From the NCBI GenBank assembly GCA_013339895.1, contig JABACO010000007.1, positions 9,381,635 through 9,445,634 on the forward strand: a DNA stretch of 64,000 bases, read 5' to 3'. Positions 45,165 through 55,461 of the stretch are shown here, one piece after another. How positions within the stretch are numbered: position 1 is the stretch's first letter; each line of letters opens with the position of its first letter. Position numbers and translations under genes: made by a program. This stretch comes from Ephydatia muelleri. Its lineage: Eukaryota; Porifera; Demospongiae; Spongillida; Spongillidae. Below the pieces are notes generated by a model. It had not been told where the DNA came from, made no database searches, and saw nothing but the letters and a program-made list of their open reading frames with translations.

Positions 45165-45285
45165 TCACAGAGAACGCTGGTGCTATCGTGAGAACACGTG
45201 GCCTGGCCTGCCGGTTTGGTCCGGATACGCACGGCCCGGATACGCCTCCTGGCCATTCACTGCGGTTAAATACTTTAACCTTCAT
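45165..45285 (-). repeat. terminal direct repeat, 5' copy of the DIRS-type element
   Basis: Lies 8 bp upstream of the Gag ATG (45156) on the minus strand, so it probably holds the promoter. Confidence 0.85.
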
Positions 45286-46350
45286 ATATGTCCAGAAAGT
45301 ACATACCCTTATCAGAAAGTTCAGTGAACCACATCCTATCCCTTGTAAGGACTGTACCGGCACAGATATGACATAACTGCTTCGCCTCATTCTTATTGCC
45401 TGCAATAACTCCAATCAATTCACCACTGAAAACCAATAGATAGCTTACCATGCTAAGTGTCGTAGGAATTGACCATCCCGAGTTGTTGTACATACTGCTT
45501 TATAGTAGCCTGGTAGTCATGGGCTACCTCTGTGATGTTTAACCCTTTGTTAGAAAGAAATTGTAAAAAGTTGGGACACAAGAGCAAACCTTGGGGACTA
45601 ACTTGAGGCAAGACTATCTTAGTGCATGCCACCTCCCTGGTCTGAGCAACTCTGTGCTGCTGTCTGGAAAGAGTGGAAATTACAACAATCCTATGTGTAC
45701 TGAAATGGACGATACGGTGATAAAAATGGGCATTTAGAACTTATGTGCATACCTTCCAGCCGGTACCGTTGAGTGGTATGCATTCGACGTAGAATCGTGA
45801 CGTGCATCAGTTATAACCCACTATATATTTTTTTAATGTGGCACTCTAACCTCTCCACTTGTAGCATGGTGAGGGCTTTCCTTCACACGTTCAACAGCAG
45901 CTTTCATACACTCTTCTGCTACCACTTGCTGGTACAGATAAACTGAATGAACATGGGGATTACAACAGGATGTAAAATAAAATAAATCGATCATCTCAGC
46001 CACCACCTGAACTGATGTATTTCTGCTTCACTACACCCATACCAGAAAATAAAGCGAAATTCATGTACTGGCAAGGCAACACGCCAGCACAGGTGAAAGC
46101 ATGGACCAGTCTGCAAAAAGAATCACATTTACATTGATATTACTAAATCCAAATGGTACTCGTACGATTAGCAAGGTCAATGACCAGACAGCACTCTGCA
46201 ACTAGCCCAGACACGTGACTGCTATAGTCCAAGATGGGTTGAAGAGATAGCCACACTGCTGGACAAGGCCCAAACAAAGACTCTTGAAAGTCTTACGCTC
46301 GACCACAAGGAGGTCTTGGTCACTGGCGTCTTTGTCTCCCGTATAGATCC
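45286..46350 (-). pseudogene. uncharacterised intron-containing DDE-like transposase family, copy 2
   Basis: Homologous block by block to 5985-7300. Minus strand: an intron end with branch point TTACTAAC and acceptor TTTCTAG at 46340-46360, then GIYTGDKDASDQDLLVVERK and TFKSLCLGLVQQCGYLFNPS; SVYLYQQVVAEECMKAAVER (45855-45945); a VITDAR-like exon near 45770-45810; an exon near 45590-45700 (HRIV, QTR.VACTK); and KQLCHICAGTVLTRDRMW with FTELSDKG before a GTATGT donor at about 45295. The exon 2 stop of copy 1 is absent here. The DIRS-type element lies in the last intron and R2-like copy E in the upstream intron. Function unknown. Confidence 0.6.
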
Positions 46351-46376
46351 CTAGAAAGTTAGTAACCCAATTTTGT

Positions 46377-47836
46377 TTAATCTGGGAGCGGGAGGTGGCT
46401 GGGGATGTTAGTGCCAGGGTGTGAGCATGTGGAGCGGTACCAGATGGTTTGGGAGCCGGAGATGGCCGATGCGACACACAGCCTACGCATTAGAACAGCG
46501 TACTTCCTCCCAATGCGAAGGCTGTGCAACACTTCGTCATTGGGAGGGAACCAACTGCCTAAACTTCCCACTACGAAGGGGAGGACTTCCACCCTCTCAA
46601 AACGTCCGAGAAGGGGGGTTCATATTTTCTCAGTTTCTCCTGCGCAGCTTCTTGCAAAGCCTCTGGACTGCCTTCGAACGGAATGCATACATCCACCAGC
46701 AACGCGGAGCGACCGTCTGGGGCATCAATGGTTAGATCCGGACGGTTCGCGCCTGTGGTGTTGGGCAACGGTTGCTCTTTGAACTTGTCACCCATTGACG
46801 GTGGGATCGCCCGAATTAGCCTTTCGAGGACAGCGTTCCCGGATTAGACCCATATTGTGTAGGCAATGGTTCGTGATGTGGGATAACGACTCCGGTACCT
46901 GTTGGGAGTAAGTTCAGGCGTGCCCTCAGGGCGAAACGGTATTGGGCAAAGGTGAGGTATGCACCCGAGTACGTGAAGTAGTTAGAGGCCGCTGCGAGGC
47001 AGGTAGAGAAGCTTGCTCGTCCTTGATCTGGGGCTTGTAGGAGCTCTGTCAGGTGTCTTCCGAGTGTGGCTTCCTTGAGAGATTGATTAATCCTGTCACG
47101 CTTGCGCCAGGAGATTTCAGATCCGTTGGAAAGGATGGAAGCTGAGTCAGGTGAATGGAGGAGTTGGTAAATTGCAGACTTGCTCTCACTGAACTCCAGA
47201 GACTCTTTACGTCTCCCCTGGCTCCTTCCTGGGATGGAGCAGGTGTGTTGAGGAAGGCAACCAGGTCCTCCCTGGAGATGGGAGACGTAAGGGGAGTGCG
47301 GGTACGCTTTCGTACCACGCTTTCGAGTTGTTGGATAGCAATAGCCCTGATGGTAGGGTCACGCGTGTCTGCCAGGAATTTGAACGCCTGAGCAGCACGG
47401 GCGATGTGCATCTCATCCTTGCAGCGTGGGATACCAAGCCCACCGAGGGCCTGAGGTGTGTAGATGGAGGAGCATGCACGAGCTGGGAGGGAGACGTCCT
47501 TCTTAATCCACTTTCGCATACTCGTGTTGAGCTTTCGACACCACGAAGAGCCCGGGAAAAAGACCTTAAACGCGTATGACAATCGAGGAAAGAGAAATCG
47601 CCGGAAGGCATCAATTTTCTGCCACTCTGCAAGCTGGGACATCATGATGGCTTCACAATCACGTAAGAGCGGTCCTCTGATGGCTGAGAGATCTTGCGAG
47701 GACCCAGCTCCTACGGGGCACCCTAAGTACTTGTAACGTTGGCGCCATGACAGCGCAGGGATGTTGTCAGGGCCCAGATGGAGAGGATTGGGGTCTATGT
47801 ACATAGGTGAAACGTTGTTGACTGCACATAGCGACC
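46377..47836 (-). pseudogene. R2-like retrotransposon copy E, 5'-truncated
   Basis: Begins abruptly at SLCAVNNVSPMYIDPNPLHL (47836), so most of RT is missing. Thumb and later parts are present: ALSWRQRYKYLGCPVGAGSS, EWQKIDAFRRFLFPRLSYAF, LGGLGIPRCKDEMHIARAAQ, VVRKRTRTPLTSP, GDVKSLWSSVRASLQF. The Cys-His knuckle region (about 46850-46920) has a deletion, then the endonuclease RPDLTIDAPDGRSALL with VDVCIPFEGSPEAL and the C-terminal VVGSLGSWFPPNDEVLHSLR, ending at the TAA 46377-46379. There is no 3' UTR or terminal stem-loop: DDE-like copy 2 intron sequence follows at once. Closest in the window to copy D. Confidence 0.85.
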
Positions 47837-49072
47837 ACCCACCTAGTATGGCAGGAGCTGGTGAAGCCTGTTCCCATAGAGCAGCTTTGCTCTATGCTGT
47901 AATTGCAAAGGCTAACCTTATGAACGAGACTGCCTGCACTTTGGTGAAATGCAGCTGGCTTCAACCCATCTCACAATGCACAGGTAATTTGTGTGTGCCA
48001 ATATCATGCTGCTATCTTGTCCATTGTTCTTGGTTATTCTGATGCATTTGCTCCACAACTTTGTTTGTCAGCATTGCCACCATTGATGACTTTATACTAC
48101 AATGCGGACAACATGGATCTATGTTTCCTGAGCAGTGTAGTATAGTTTTTTATTGTCTTAGTGTTACACCTGACCAGGTTCTAAACTTGGAAAAGCAAAC
48201 AAGAGAGGAGGCAAAATCAAACTTATGGCACAAATACAGAGCTGGCAGAGTTACAGCCTCCAAATTCAAGCAAGTGTCACTTTCAGATCCAGCTAACCCA
48301 TCCATAGCATTAATAAAAAGTATTTGTTATCCAGAGACAATCAAGTTTCACAGTAATGCAACAAGGTTCGTTTAGAGTGAACATTTGCATATACTTGGCG
48401 ATAAATGCAGTCATTTAGATGGTGTGTGGACCATGAACCAGATGCAAGATTGAATCTATTTAGTGCAACACCAAAACTTCAAATTGGTAAACAGTGGGTT
48501 GTAAATGCACACGCACCTTGGAGCTTCTCCAGATGGAATCATTACATGTGATTGATGTGGGGTAGGGATCAAAAGTCCTTACAATGCAAGAGTGCTCTCA
48601 CATAAAGATGCCATACTGAGTATAGATTGTTTAGAGCTTTTTGATGGTGGGTTGTGTTTGAAAAAAAAATACACGTTCTTATTACTATCAAGTGCAAGCT
48701 CAAATACATATATGTTAGGCTCAATATGCAGACTTTGTTGTGTGGACAATGAAAGGAATTCATATCGAACGCATTTATCCTTGTGAACAGATTTTTACAG
48801 CTAAGATACATGTTTTATCGTAAAGCCTGAATTGATTGAAAGATGGTATACCAAGTAATACTCAACTACTGCATATGCCAACAAGCCTACTTCGTCAAGT
48901 ACATCTGAAACAACGGTGTGGTGTTATTGCAAAGTTGACCATGAAGATGATTTGATAGGATGTGATAATATGCAGTGCCCTATTTAGTGGTTTCATGTGT
49001 CTTGTTTACAATTCGAGAAGGTTCCTAAAGGAAAATGGTATTGTCCTGACTGCCGATTTCAGTTTAAGTGAC
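47837..49072 (+). pseudogene. SWIM finger - YqaJ-like exonuclease - PHD finger gene, broken
   Basis: Exon to 47983 (donor GTAATT): MAGAGEACSHRAALLYAV, the second half of a SWIM zinc finger (C-x-H), with VKCSWLQP after it. Then LSVTPDQVLNLEKQTREEAK, SNLWHKYRAGRVTASKFKQV and IKSICYPETIKFHSNATR, the start of a YqaJ/lambda-exonuclease-type domain, followed by HTHLGASPDGIITCD and a shortened middle part. The 3' end is a PHD finger: CYCKVDHEDDLIGCDNMQCP, an in-frame TAG, WFHVSCLQFEKVPKGKWYC, PDC, stop 49070-49072. YqaJ nucleases resect DNA; PHD fingers read histone tails. Such combinations are seen in invertebrate genomes, perhaps as mobile genes (inference). The 5' side is cut by R2-like copy E. 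Confidence 0.72.
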
Positions 49073-49196
49073 ATTATAGTACATATCTTTAGTGAATAAT
49101 CAGTTGAATATCATGTATTTTTTAATATAACGTTAATCAAATGGAACTTCAGATTGGGAAATGCTGCATGAAAATAATGCAATCAATAGTGCAGTT

Positions 49197-49298
49197 AGTA
49201 AGGAAACCATCTAGCACAAGCAGACAAATGAATGAATGAATGATTCCAATACAAGCACAACACCCGTGAATAGTTAAGTTATTACGTTAATATTGTCA
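49197..49298 (-). repeat. 3' LTR of the gypsy element
   Basis: See the 5' LTR at 53541-53642. Contains a (TGAA)n run near 49228-49242. Confidence 0.82.
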
Positions 49299-49313
49299 TC
49301 CTGTCTCTCCCTT

Positions 49314-50731
49314 TTATTTTGCTCTAGGATCCCACAGGTACTTGTCATATGGTCGGGATGGAGGTCTTCTGATTCTTTGTGGACGCTGTTCTGAGATACT
49401 TGCTGGTGGTAAGTTGTTAGAACTTTGATCTGCCTGATTATTTACCTCCCCTTCAAGGGTATGCTGAGGACCTTCAAGCTGACCCTTGGGTAGCTCATGT
49501 CCAGGCTCTTTCACAGTCTGATCTGAAACACTCTCGGGTTCTGACCTTTCATCTGCCCCTAACTGATCTTGCTGTGGTTGGTGTATTGCATTTGGCTGAA
49601 AATTGCCTTGTTGTCTGACTGAAGGGTCCTGCACAGAGGGTGGAGGTTGGGGAACAGGGTCCATGTTTTTCCTCCTGTAGACAGGTTGAGAAGTATGTGG
49701 GTGTATGAGCTGCTCTAGATTATGAGGCTCCGTTTCTGCTGTAGTTTTGGGGGGTGTGTCCTCTGCTTCCTCACTCTCTACGTCTGATTCTGCCATTCTC
49801 TTCCTTAGCTGGTCGGCATGCTTCCTGCGTTCAATCCCATTAACATTCACAATGTATGATAGTGGTCTGGTTTCCTCATAATACAGCCACTTTCATATCT
49901 TTTTCCTTCTGGTCGTCCAACCCAAACTAAGTCTCCTATTGTGAAGGATGAAAACTTGGCCCTAGTATCATGATAAACTTTTTGCTGAGTTAAAGCTTTG
50001 TCCATGTAGTGATTTATATCTGGTTTCAAGAGGTCCAACTTTGTTCTAATCCTTCGACCCAGCAACAATTCAGCAGGTGAGCGGCCTGTTGACTTGTGGG
50101 GTGTATTTCTGTAGGAAATCAGGAAACGTTGCAGCGTCAGATCTAAATCATCCCTATGCATCTTTGTAGCTGAAAAGCGCTCCTTAAAAGTCCTCACTGC
50201 CCGTTCCGCCAGTCTATTTGTTTTTGGATGATACGGGGTAGCACGAATATGTGTAATGTTATTGGCAGTGCAGAAGTCTTTAAATTCAGAGGCTATGAAC
50301 TGAGGACCATTGTCAGATACTATGACTCGTGGTAAACCAAAACGGCAGAAGATTTTCCTCAATGCCTTTATTGTTACTGCTGCTGTGGAAACCTGCATTG
50401 GTTTTATCTCTAACCACTTTGAGAACGCATCAATGACTACCAGCCAATACATGCCCTCAAAGGGGCCAGCATAATCAACATGGATCCTGGACCAAGGTTC
50501 ACTTGGTGTATTCCATGCAAAAAGTAGACTTTCCGGCTCCCGCGGACGATTCTGCTGACAAGGGCTACACTTCTTTACATACATTTCCACTTCCTCATCA
50601 ATGTTAGGCCACCAAACGTAAAATCTTGCAAGCGCCCTCATAGCCCATATTCCTGGGTGCCCATCATGTAAAGTGGCCAAAACAGCATCATGTAACGGTT
50701 TTGGTATGACAATCCTCCCTTGCCAGAGCAT
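49314..50731 (-). pseudogene. gypsy integrase and C-terminal tail, frameshifted
   Basis: Zinc-binding HHCC domain (TLHDGHPGIWAMRALARFYV with VKKCSPCQQNR), core with all three acidic residues (IHVDYAGPFEG, VIVSDNGPQFIASEFKDF, YHPKTNRLAERAVRTFKERF), LISYRNTPHKSTGRSPAELL, then the GPY/F-type segment (FTIGDLVWVGRPEGKRY). A frame change at about 49850 leads to a hydrophilic Pro/Glu-rich tail (EEAEDTPPKTTAETEPHN) that contains RPQRIRRPPSRPYDKY and ends LWDPRAK-stop. That arrangement is usual in this group of Ty3 elements. The integrase core itself appears intact. Confidence 0.87.
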
Positions 50732-50739
50732 TTCTCATA

Positions 50740-51500
50740 AAAGGTCGTGTATTCTTGGGGTATAAGCTTTCTGTCATTTGGCCACCCTCTCTCCATGTAC
50801 AGAATAACCCTTGAGAGAAGTGCTCAAGGTCATAATCATAGGCACTCAGAGTAATAGCCCACCTTTGCAAACGATTGGCAGCCATTTTAGGAATTTCTTG
50901 ATGTGCTCCAAGGATACGTTCCAGCGGCTTATGGTCTGTTTGCAGAATGAATCGTCGGCCATACAAATATTGATAGAATTTGGTGACACCAAAGATGATG
51001 GCAAGAGCTTCTTTGTCAATAACAGAGTACCTTTTCTCTCGATCCATCAAGGTCCGTGAGGCAAAACCCACTGGTTTCTCAACACCATCTGACAACCTAT
51101 GCAATAACACTGCACCTACTCCATTGTCACTAGCATCTGTCATAAGGACTAGCGGTAAAGCTTCATCATAATGCACCAATGTGTCCTTGGATGTTAACAG
51201 CTGTTTCAGATGCTGAAAGACTCTGTAGCTCTCTTTCGACCACACCCATCTTGTTGCGTTCTTTGTGAGTTGGTGCAAAGGTGTACATAGTGATTGCAAG
51301 TTTGGTAAAAATCTGGAATAATAGTTAATAGCACCAAGGAAAGAGCGTAATTCCTTCACATTGGATGGTGCTGGCATCTGCTTAATGGCCAACACATGCT
51401 CTTCAGTTGGGTGAATGCCATCTTGATCAATTCGATAACCCAAGTAAGTAACTTCCGCTTGCATAAATTTACACTTTGACTTCTTTATCCTAACATTTGC
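50740..51500 (-). pseudogene. gypsy RT end and RNase H, deleted before integrase
   Basis: Continues in frame after the TAG: KKSKCKFMQAEVTYLGYRID, FLGAINYYSRFLPNLQSLCT, then RNase H (LVLMTDASDNGVGAVLLHRL; DREKRYSVIDKEALAIIFGV; LQTDHKPLERILG; RLQRWAITLSAYDYDLEHFS). After HFSQG the text is unlike any Ty3 protein and the integrase starts about 30 codons later in another frame. The tether that normally links RNase H to integrase is missing, so an internal deletion is inferred at about 50800-50830. Confidence 0.82.
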
Positions 51501-53519
51501 CTACTTCAACATCTCTAAGACTTCCTTCAAAAGCTTCAAATGTTCTTCCTGTGAAGTTCCTGCCACCAGGATGTCATCAATGTACGCAGTGGTTTTCGGG
51601 ATGCCCGACAAAATTTGATCCATAGCTTTCTGAAATATCGCGGGAGCAAAACTAACTCCAAATGGCAATTTTTTGAACTGGAAATATCCCAGATGGGTGG
51701 CAATGATCAAGTACTTCCTAGAAGCAGGGTCCACTTCCATTTGGAGATAAGCATCAGACAAGTCCAACTTGGTGAAACACTTGCTGCCACTGAGCTTTGA
51801 TATAATGTCCTCAAACCTTGGTAAGGGATGGGGGTCAACATACACTTGTGGGTTAACTGTAGCTTTAAAGTCAACACATAACCGAATACCCCCACTGCCC
51901 TTTGGGACACATACGATTTGAGATGCCCATTCAATTGGTGTGATTGCTGAATCAACATGTTCCAATACATTCTGCTCCACTAACCGATGTATCTCCTGTT
52001 CCACGGCCTTCCGCATTGGAAAAGGTAATGGGTGTGCAGAAAATAGCCTGGGAATAGCACCCTCTTTCATGTGAACCACTGCTTTATGACCATTGATGGT
52101 GCTAGGCTTCTCACTAAAGAGTTCTGAGTACTGCTGAAGCAGTGCCCCCAATGGTGTAGATGTGGTGTTTCCATTTGTACCTGGCGGCAATGCTGACCCT
52201 GCTTGTGGTCCCAACTTACAAATGGTGACACCCCTGGGCATACGAATGTCAAATTCCTGGCACCAGTCTAACCCAAACAGAGGTTGATCATGCTGCTTCA
52301 CCACCGTCACTGGTAGTTCCTTCCTCTTCCCCAGTGCCTGCACATCAATAGTGGTTTCACCTAACGTTTCGACTACCACATTTGTGTATGCCACCAGAGT
52401 GTCTGCTGATGACAGGTGAGGGGATCCTATTCTCTTCCAGATTTGTTCGCTGATTACTGACCGTGCTACTCCTGGGTCATAAAGCATTTGCACCCTTACT
52501 CCATTTAACAACACACTCAGACGTGCTGCCTGGCCTCGCAGAGTCCAGATCTGTACTGTGTTCTCTTCTGATTCTCCACTGTCATCCCCATCTATCACTG
52601 AATCTGTGTATTCTTCATCATCTAGATCAATTGCTACTGCATTCACACGTCTTTGTCTTGGTAGCCCCCTTTGACCACGGTGAGTAACTGTTGCTCTTTT
52701 TGACTTCATGCATACCCTAGCGAAATGATTCGAGGCCCCACATGAATTGCAGATTGCTCCTTGGGCTGGGCATTTCTCTCCAGTTCGATGTTTCGGGAAT
52801 CCGCACCTTAAGCAGTCTCGCCCTTCTTCCAGTTCCTTAGGTGTAAAACCTGACGTATTACGCATGCTACCACGTGCGTGAGGTGCGGTCTCTTGTAACC
52901 CCTTCACTCTTCGAATGCCAGACTCTGTTCCTGTATTGTCTTTCCCCAAGGCTTGAATCTTATGTTGCTGATTATGCGCCTGTTCCAAAACCAAAGCTGA
53001 AGCTTCAACTTGTTGGAGTGTAGCTTCATTGGTAGTGTGTATTCGAAATAATTCTCTTTGCCAGTAATCTTTGTTAATACCAATAGCCAATTGATCACGT
53101 AAGCGTTCTTCTAAAGACGGGCCAAAACTACCATTTCCAGCGATGGCGCTCAATGCGATAATTAATTGTGATACAGTCTCTCCCTCTTTCCTATACCTTG
53201 ACGCGAAAGTGACTCTCTCCGCTAGAATGCAAATTCCCGCCTGATAATGCCTTTGCAACGTGCTGTTCAAAAGCTGGTACGTTTTGGTTGTAACTGCCTC
53301 AGGACGATGGTGGTCAACCAATATTCTAAACGCTTCCGGCCCCACCTTTGAAAGTAGAAGGTTTTTTCGAGCTTCCGTGGTCGCATCACCAGAAAGGAGG
53401 TTGTAGAGGGCCAATTCCGTTTCAAAACGCTGAATATAATATTCCCATTTTTCTTGAGCAGGGTCAAAACGGTCGAACTTGAACCGTTGTACCGCGTTTC
53501 GAATCTGCTCCTCGTTCAT
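51501..53519 (-). CDS. Gag-protease-RT part of the gypsy polyprotein
   Basis: Start chosen at ATG 53519 (MNEEQIRNAVQRFKFDRFD), the first after the 5' LTR. Gag capsid region (YYIQRFETELALYNLLSG; RYRKEGETVSQLIIAL), two Cys knuckles (CLRCGFPKHRTGEKC; CNSCGASNHFARVC), a basic stretch, the protease with VQMLYDPGVARSVISEQIW (DPG instead of the usual DTG/DSG), then RT: FKATVNPQVYVDPHPLPR, KLDLSDAYLQMEVD, FGVSFAPAIFQKAMDQIL, TTAYIDDILVAGTSQEE (YIDD). It ends at a TAG (51501-51503) in mid-RT; the same frame continues directly downstream, so this is a single nonsense change or a read-through codon. Confidence 0.9.
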   Translation of the reverse strand: MNEEQIRNAVQRFKFDRFDPAQEKWEYYIQRFETELALYNLLSGDATTEARKNLLLSKVGPEAFRILVDHHRPEAVTTKTYQLLNSTLQRHYQAGICILAERVTFASRYRKEGETVSQLIIALSAIAGNGSFGPSLEERLRDQLAIGINKDYWQRELFRIHTTNEATLQQVEASALVLEQAHNQQHKIQALGKDNTGTESGIRRVKGLQETAPHARGSMRNTSGFTPKELEEGRDCLRCGFPKHRTGEKCPAQGAICNSCGASNHFARVCMKSKRATVTHRGQRGLPRQRRVNAVAIDLDDEEYTDSVIDGDDSGESEENTVQIWTLRGQAARLSVLLNGVRVQMLYDPGVARSVISEQIWKRIGSPHLSSADTLVAYTNVVVETLGETTIDVQALGKRKELPVTVVKQHDQPLFGLDWCQEFDIRMPRGVTICKLGPQAGSALPPGTNGNTTSTPLGALLQQYSELFSEKPSTINGHKAVVHMKEGAIPRLFSAHPLPFPMRKAVEQEIHRLVEQNVLEHVDSAITPIEWASQIVCVPKGSGGIRLCVDFKATVNPQVYVDPHPLPRFEDIISKLSGSKCFTKLDLSDAYLQMEVDPASRKYLIIATHLGYFQFKKLPFGVSFAPAIFQKAMDQILSGIPKTTAYIDDILVAGTSQEEHLKLLKEVLEMLK

Positions 53520-53540
53520 TTTCACCCTCGTCGCCAAATA

Positions 53541-53642
53541 TGTAAGGAAACCATCTAGCACAAGCAGACAAATGAATGAATGAATGATTCCAATACAAGC
53601 ACAACACCCGTGAATAGTTAAGTTATTGCCTTATTATTGTCA
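53541..53642 (-). repeat. 5' LTR of the gypsy element
   Basis: TG...CA ends on the minus strand, followed by TATTTGGCGACGAGGGTG where the primer-binding site should be. Confidence 0.82.
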
Positions 53643-53650
53643 TTTCCCTA

Positions 53651-54720
53651 CAGTTACAAGTTCTATTTTTCAGCAAGGTAATGGGAATGACTCTTTGCAA
53701 GATTGTGTATTTTTTCTTTAATTGACCTATAACTCGTTCCAAATGAATACATACGTGTGATATTTCCCGAGCTCGATCGACTTCACAGCAAGTTAACTGC
53801 TTTTCCCCTTTTGTTGATGGAGGAACACACACTTTGGCACAATACAAACCTACACTGTCTTCAATATTGAACCCACAATCTGCCAGTATAAGGTCTCTAG
53901 GATGAAGTTTGTCAAGAAACCCTGAATGTTCTGTAATGAATTTGTCTGATGCATGTTCTTCCCATGCCTTTGATAAAAAAGATACTGTTCCTTGAGGAGT
54001 GATACCTATCAGTACCTTGACTGTGTTATGTTGTTTATAGTTGCTCCAGGTTTGTGCTCTAACAACTAGGTTTGAGGGCCGTTCGATGAATGCTTCAGTA
54101 CAATCTATGATGCATACATATTGATTAAAACCATTATGAAAAAACCATGGGTAATGTAGCTCTGACATCTTCTGTGCTGGGCCAACGTATTACAGGGCGC
54201 AGCCTATCTGCCATGATTGTGATCCACGTATTGAAACGTTTAGAAACAGTAGACAGACTTATTTTGAATCGATATGCCAGATCTTGTTCCTCTAAATTCA
54301 GTCTTAACTTCATTAAAACCAAATGAACCTGCTGAAAGATTGTCAACTTGCCACCTGAAGTAGTGGCTAAATGTTTGGGTGATACAAATTTAACGACTGA
54401 TTTTTAGAGTATCAAACTTTGGAAGTCCAGTGTAAAACCACTTTGTATTCATCACATTTCATTGTCTCTTCAGTGAGTTGTAGTGAGTTGAGGGAAACCA
54501 AGAGACTCGTATGTCTATTTTCAGCTTATTGCATTCTTCACACTCTTCTGTTATATTGCGCTGTACTTCATGGTCATTTATTATGCTATTTCCAATCTCT
54601 GTGAATGATGTCACCGTAAAAAAATCGAAGCTGCACTCATTCTGAAACGTTTCTATACTACACAGTGGTTTAGATGTAGGGGTGATGTAGACTATCACAA
54701 GGCGTGATATACCCATTCAC
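53651..54720 (-). pseudogene. ISL2EU-type transposase (DDE_Tnp_4), interrupted by the gypsy element
   Basis: Minus strand. N-terminal part near 54459-54716; a helix-turn-helix (VHLVLMKLRLNLEEQDLAYR, FKISLSTVSKRFNTWI); the catalytic core CIIDCTEAFIERPSN (first Asp), WSNYKQHNTVKVLIGITPQG, ILADCGFNIEDSVG (second Asp), LTCCEVDRAREISHVCIHLE with ERVIGQLKKKYTIL (Glu), ending PITLLKNRTCN at the gypsy junction. Beyond the gypsy element the same frame continues for CTIDCIIFMQHFPI (about 49150-49191) and stops. Frame changes at about 54350 and 54170 make it a pseudogene. The Cys in ADCGF replaces the commoner Arg. Confidence 0.8.
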
Positions 54721-55461
54721 TCCAAAGTCACTTCAAATCAAGCTAAGCGCCCTAACATAGACATGACGGTATTTGACTGGTTTCGTTCGATTAGCTTTTT
54801 GAATGTTTGCAGTGGGTAAAGTGTACCTTCTGACAGTTCATAAGCCATCTGGGCTCGAAATCGTGGCATGATTTCCTACAACAGTTTCACAACTGACTGG
54901 TAATGAAGCTGAGATCCTTACTTTTGTGTGTACATAATCCAAACCCTCCACTTCTAGTCTTGCAGCCTAAAAAAATGTTCAAATGCATGTTAATTAAGGG
55001 GTCAACACTTTTCAGCCACAAAGAAATGCTCCGCAGTCAAAAGAGTTTGATCGCTTTGGTGGACTGGATAATGCATTACATGCACATGTATGTAATGAAT
55101 TCCTGTTGAAATTAGATATACTTCAGAATCTTTGTACTTCCAGTCAGATAGAGATAATGTAGTATTTTTCCTCACCATCACTAGGTCCTTCATCCACACC
55201 AATCACTAGGCCCTTCATCCACAATTTCACAAATCTCTACAACTGTGTCAACAAGAGTCTTTATGTCAGCTTCAACACGCACATCTGCTTTACGGAAAAC
55301 TTGGCTTACAAGAATTGCTGCCTTTCTGTAATCAACCTCAATGTACTTTATCCTTTCTTGATTACAGCCAATTCTTCATATGCTATTCCAACAACATGGC
55401 AGCTCTTCTAGCAAATTGCTTATGTGACCTTTAAAGTCATGTAGGAGCTCAACTCCTGACA
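54721..55461. other. no recognisable gene; small 24-bp direct repeat
   Basis: ATCACTAGGYCCTTCATCCAC occurs at about 55178 and 55202. Otherwise nothing seen. Confidence 0.4.

Larger units (their letters stand above)
40417..45285 (-). mobile_element. DIRS-order (tyrosine-recombinase) retrotransposon
   Basis: Minus strand. Gag, RT-RNase H and tyrosine recombinase genes in that order, with terminal sequences 40417-40527 and 45165-45285 that are direct repeats of each other (111 and 121 bp; a 10-bp CACTGCGGTT block is extra in the right copy). Direct rather than inverted repeats fit the Ngaro/PAT side of the order better than DIRS1. No target duplication is expected because integration uses a recombinase. 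It lies between the Tigger helix-turn-helix and an intron of DDE-like copy 2. Two hairpins (40622-40650 and 40666-40702) follow the recombinase gene. Confidence 0.82.
49197..53642 (-). mobile_element. Ty3/gypsy LTR retrotransposon with short LTRs
   Basis: Minus strand. LTRs at 53541-53642 (5') and 49197-49298 (3') share 86 identical bases (53542-53627 = 49198-49283), then differ at several positions. Read on the minus strand the 5' LTR runs TGACAATA...CTTACA. A purine-rich tract AAAAGGGAGAGACAGGA precedes the 3' LTR. It lies within the last codons of an ISL2EU transposase: plus-strand CAGTTA occurs at 49192-49197 and 53651-53656 and may be the target duplication, although this leaves about 8 unmatched bases. 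Near-identical LTRs indicate a fairly recent insertion, despite breaks in Pol. Confidence 0.85.

Noticed and set aside
40417-45285. Classifying the YR element as DIRS1 with inverted terminal repeats
   Set aside because: The visible terminal repeats are direct, not inverted.
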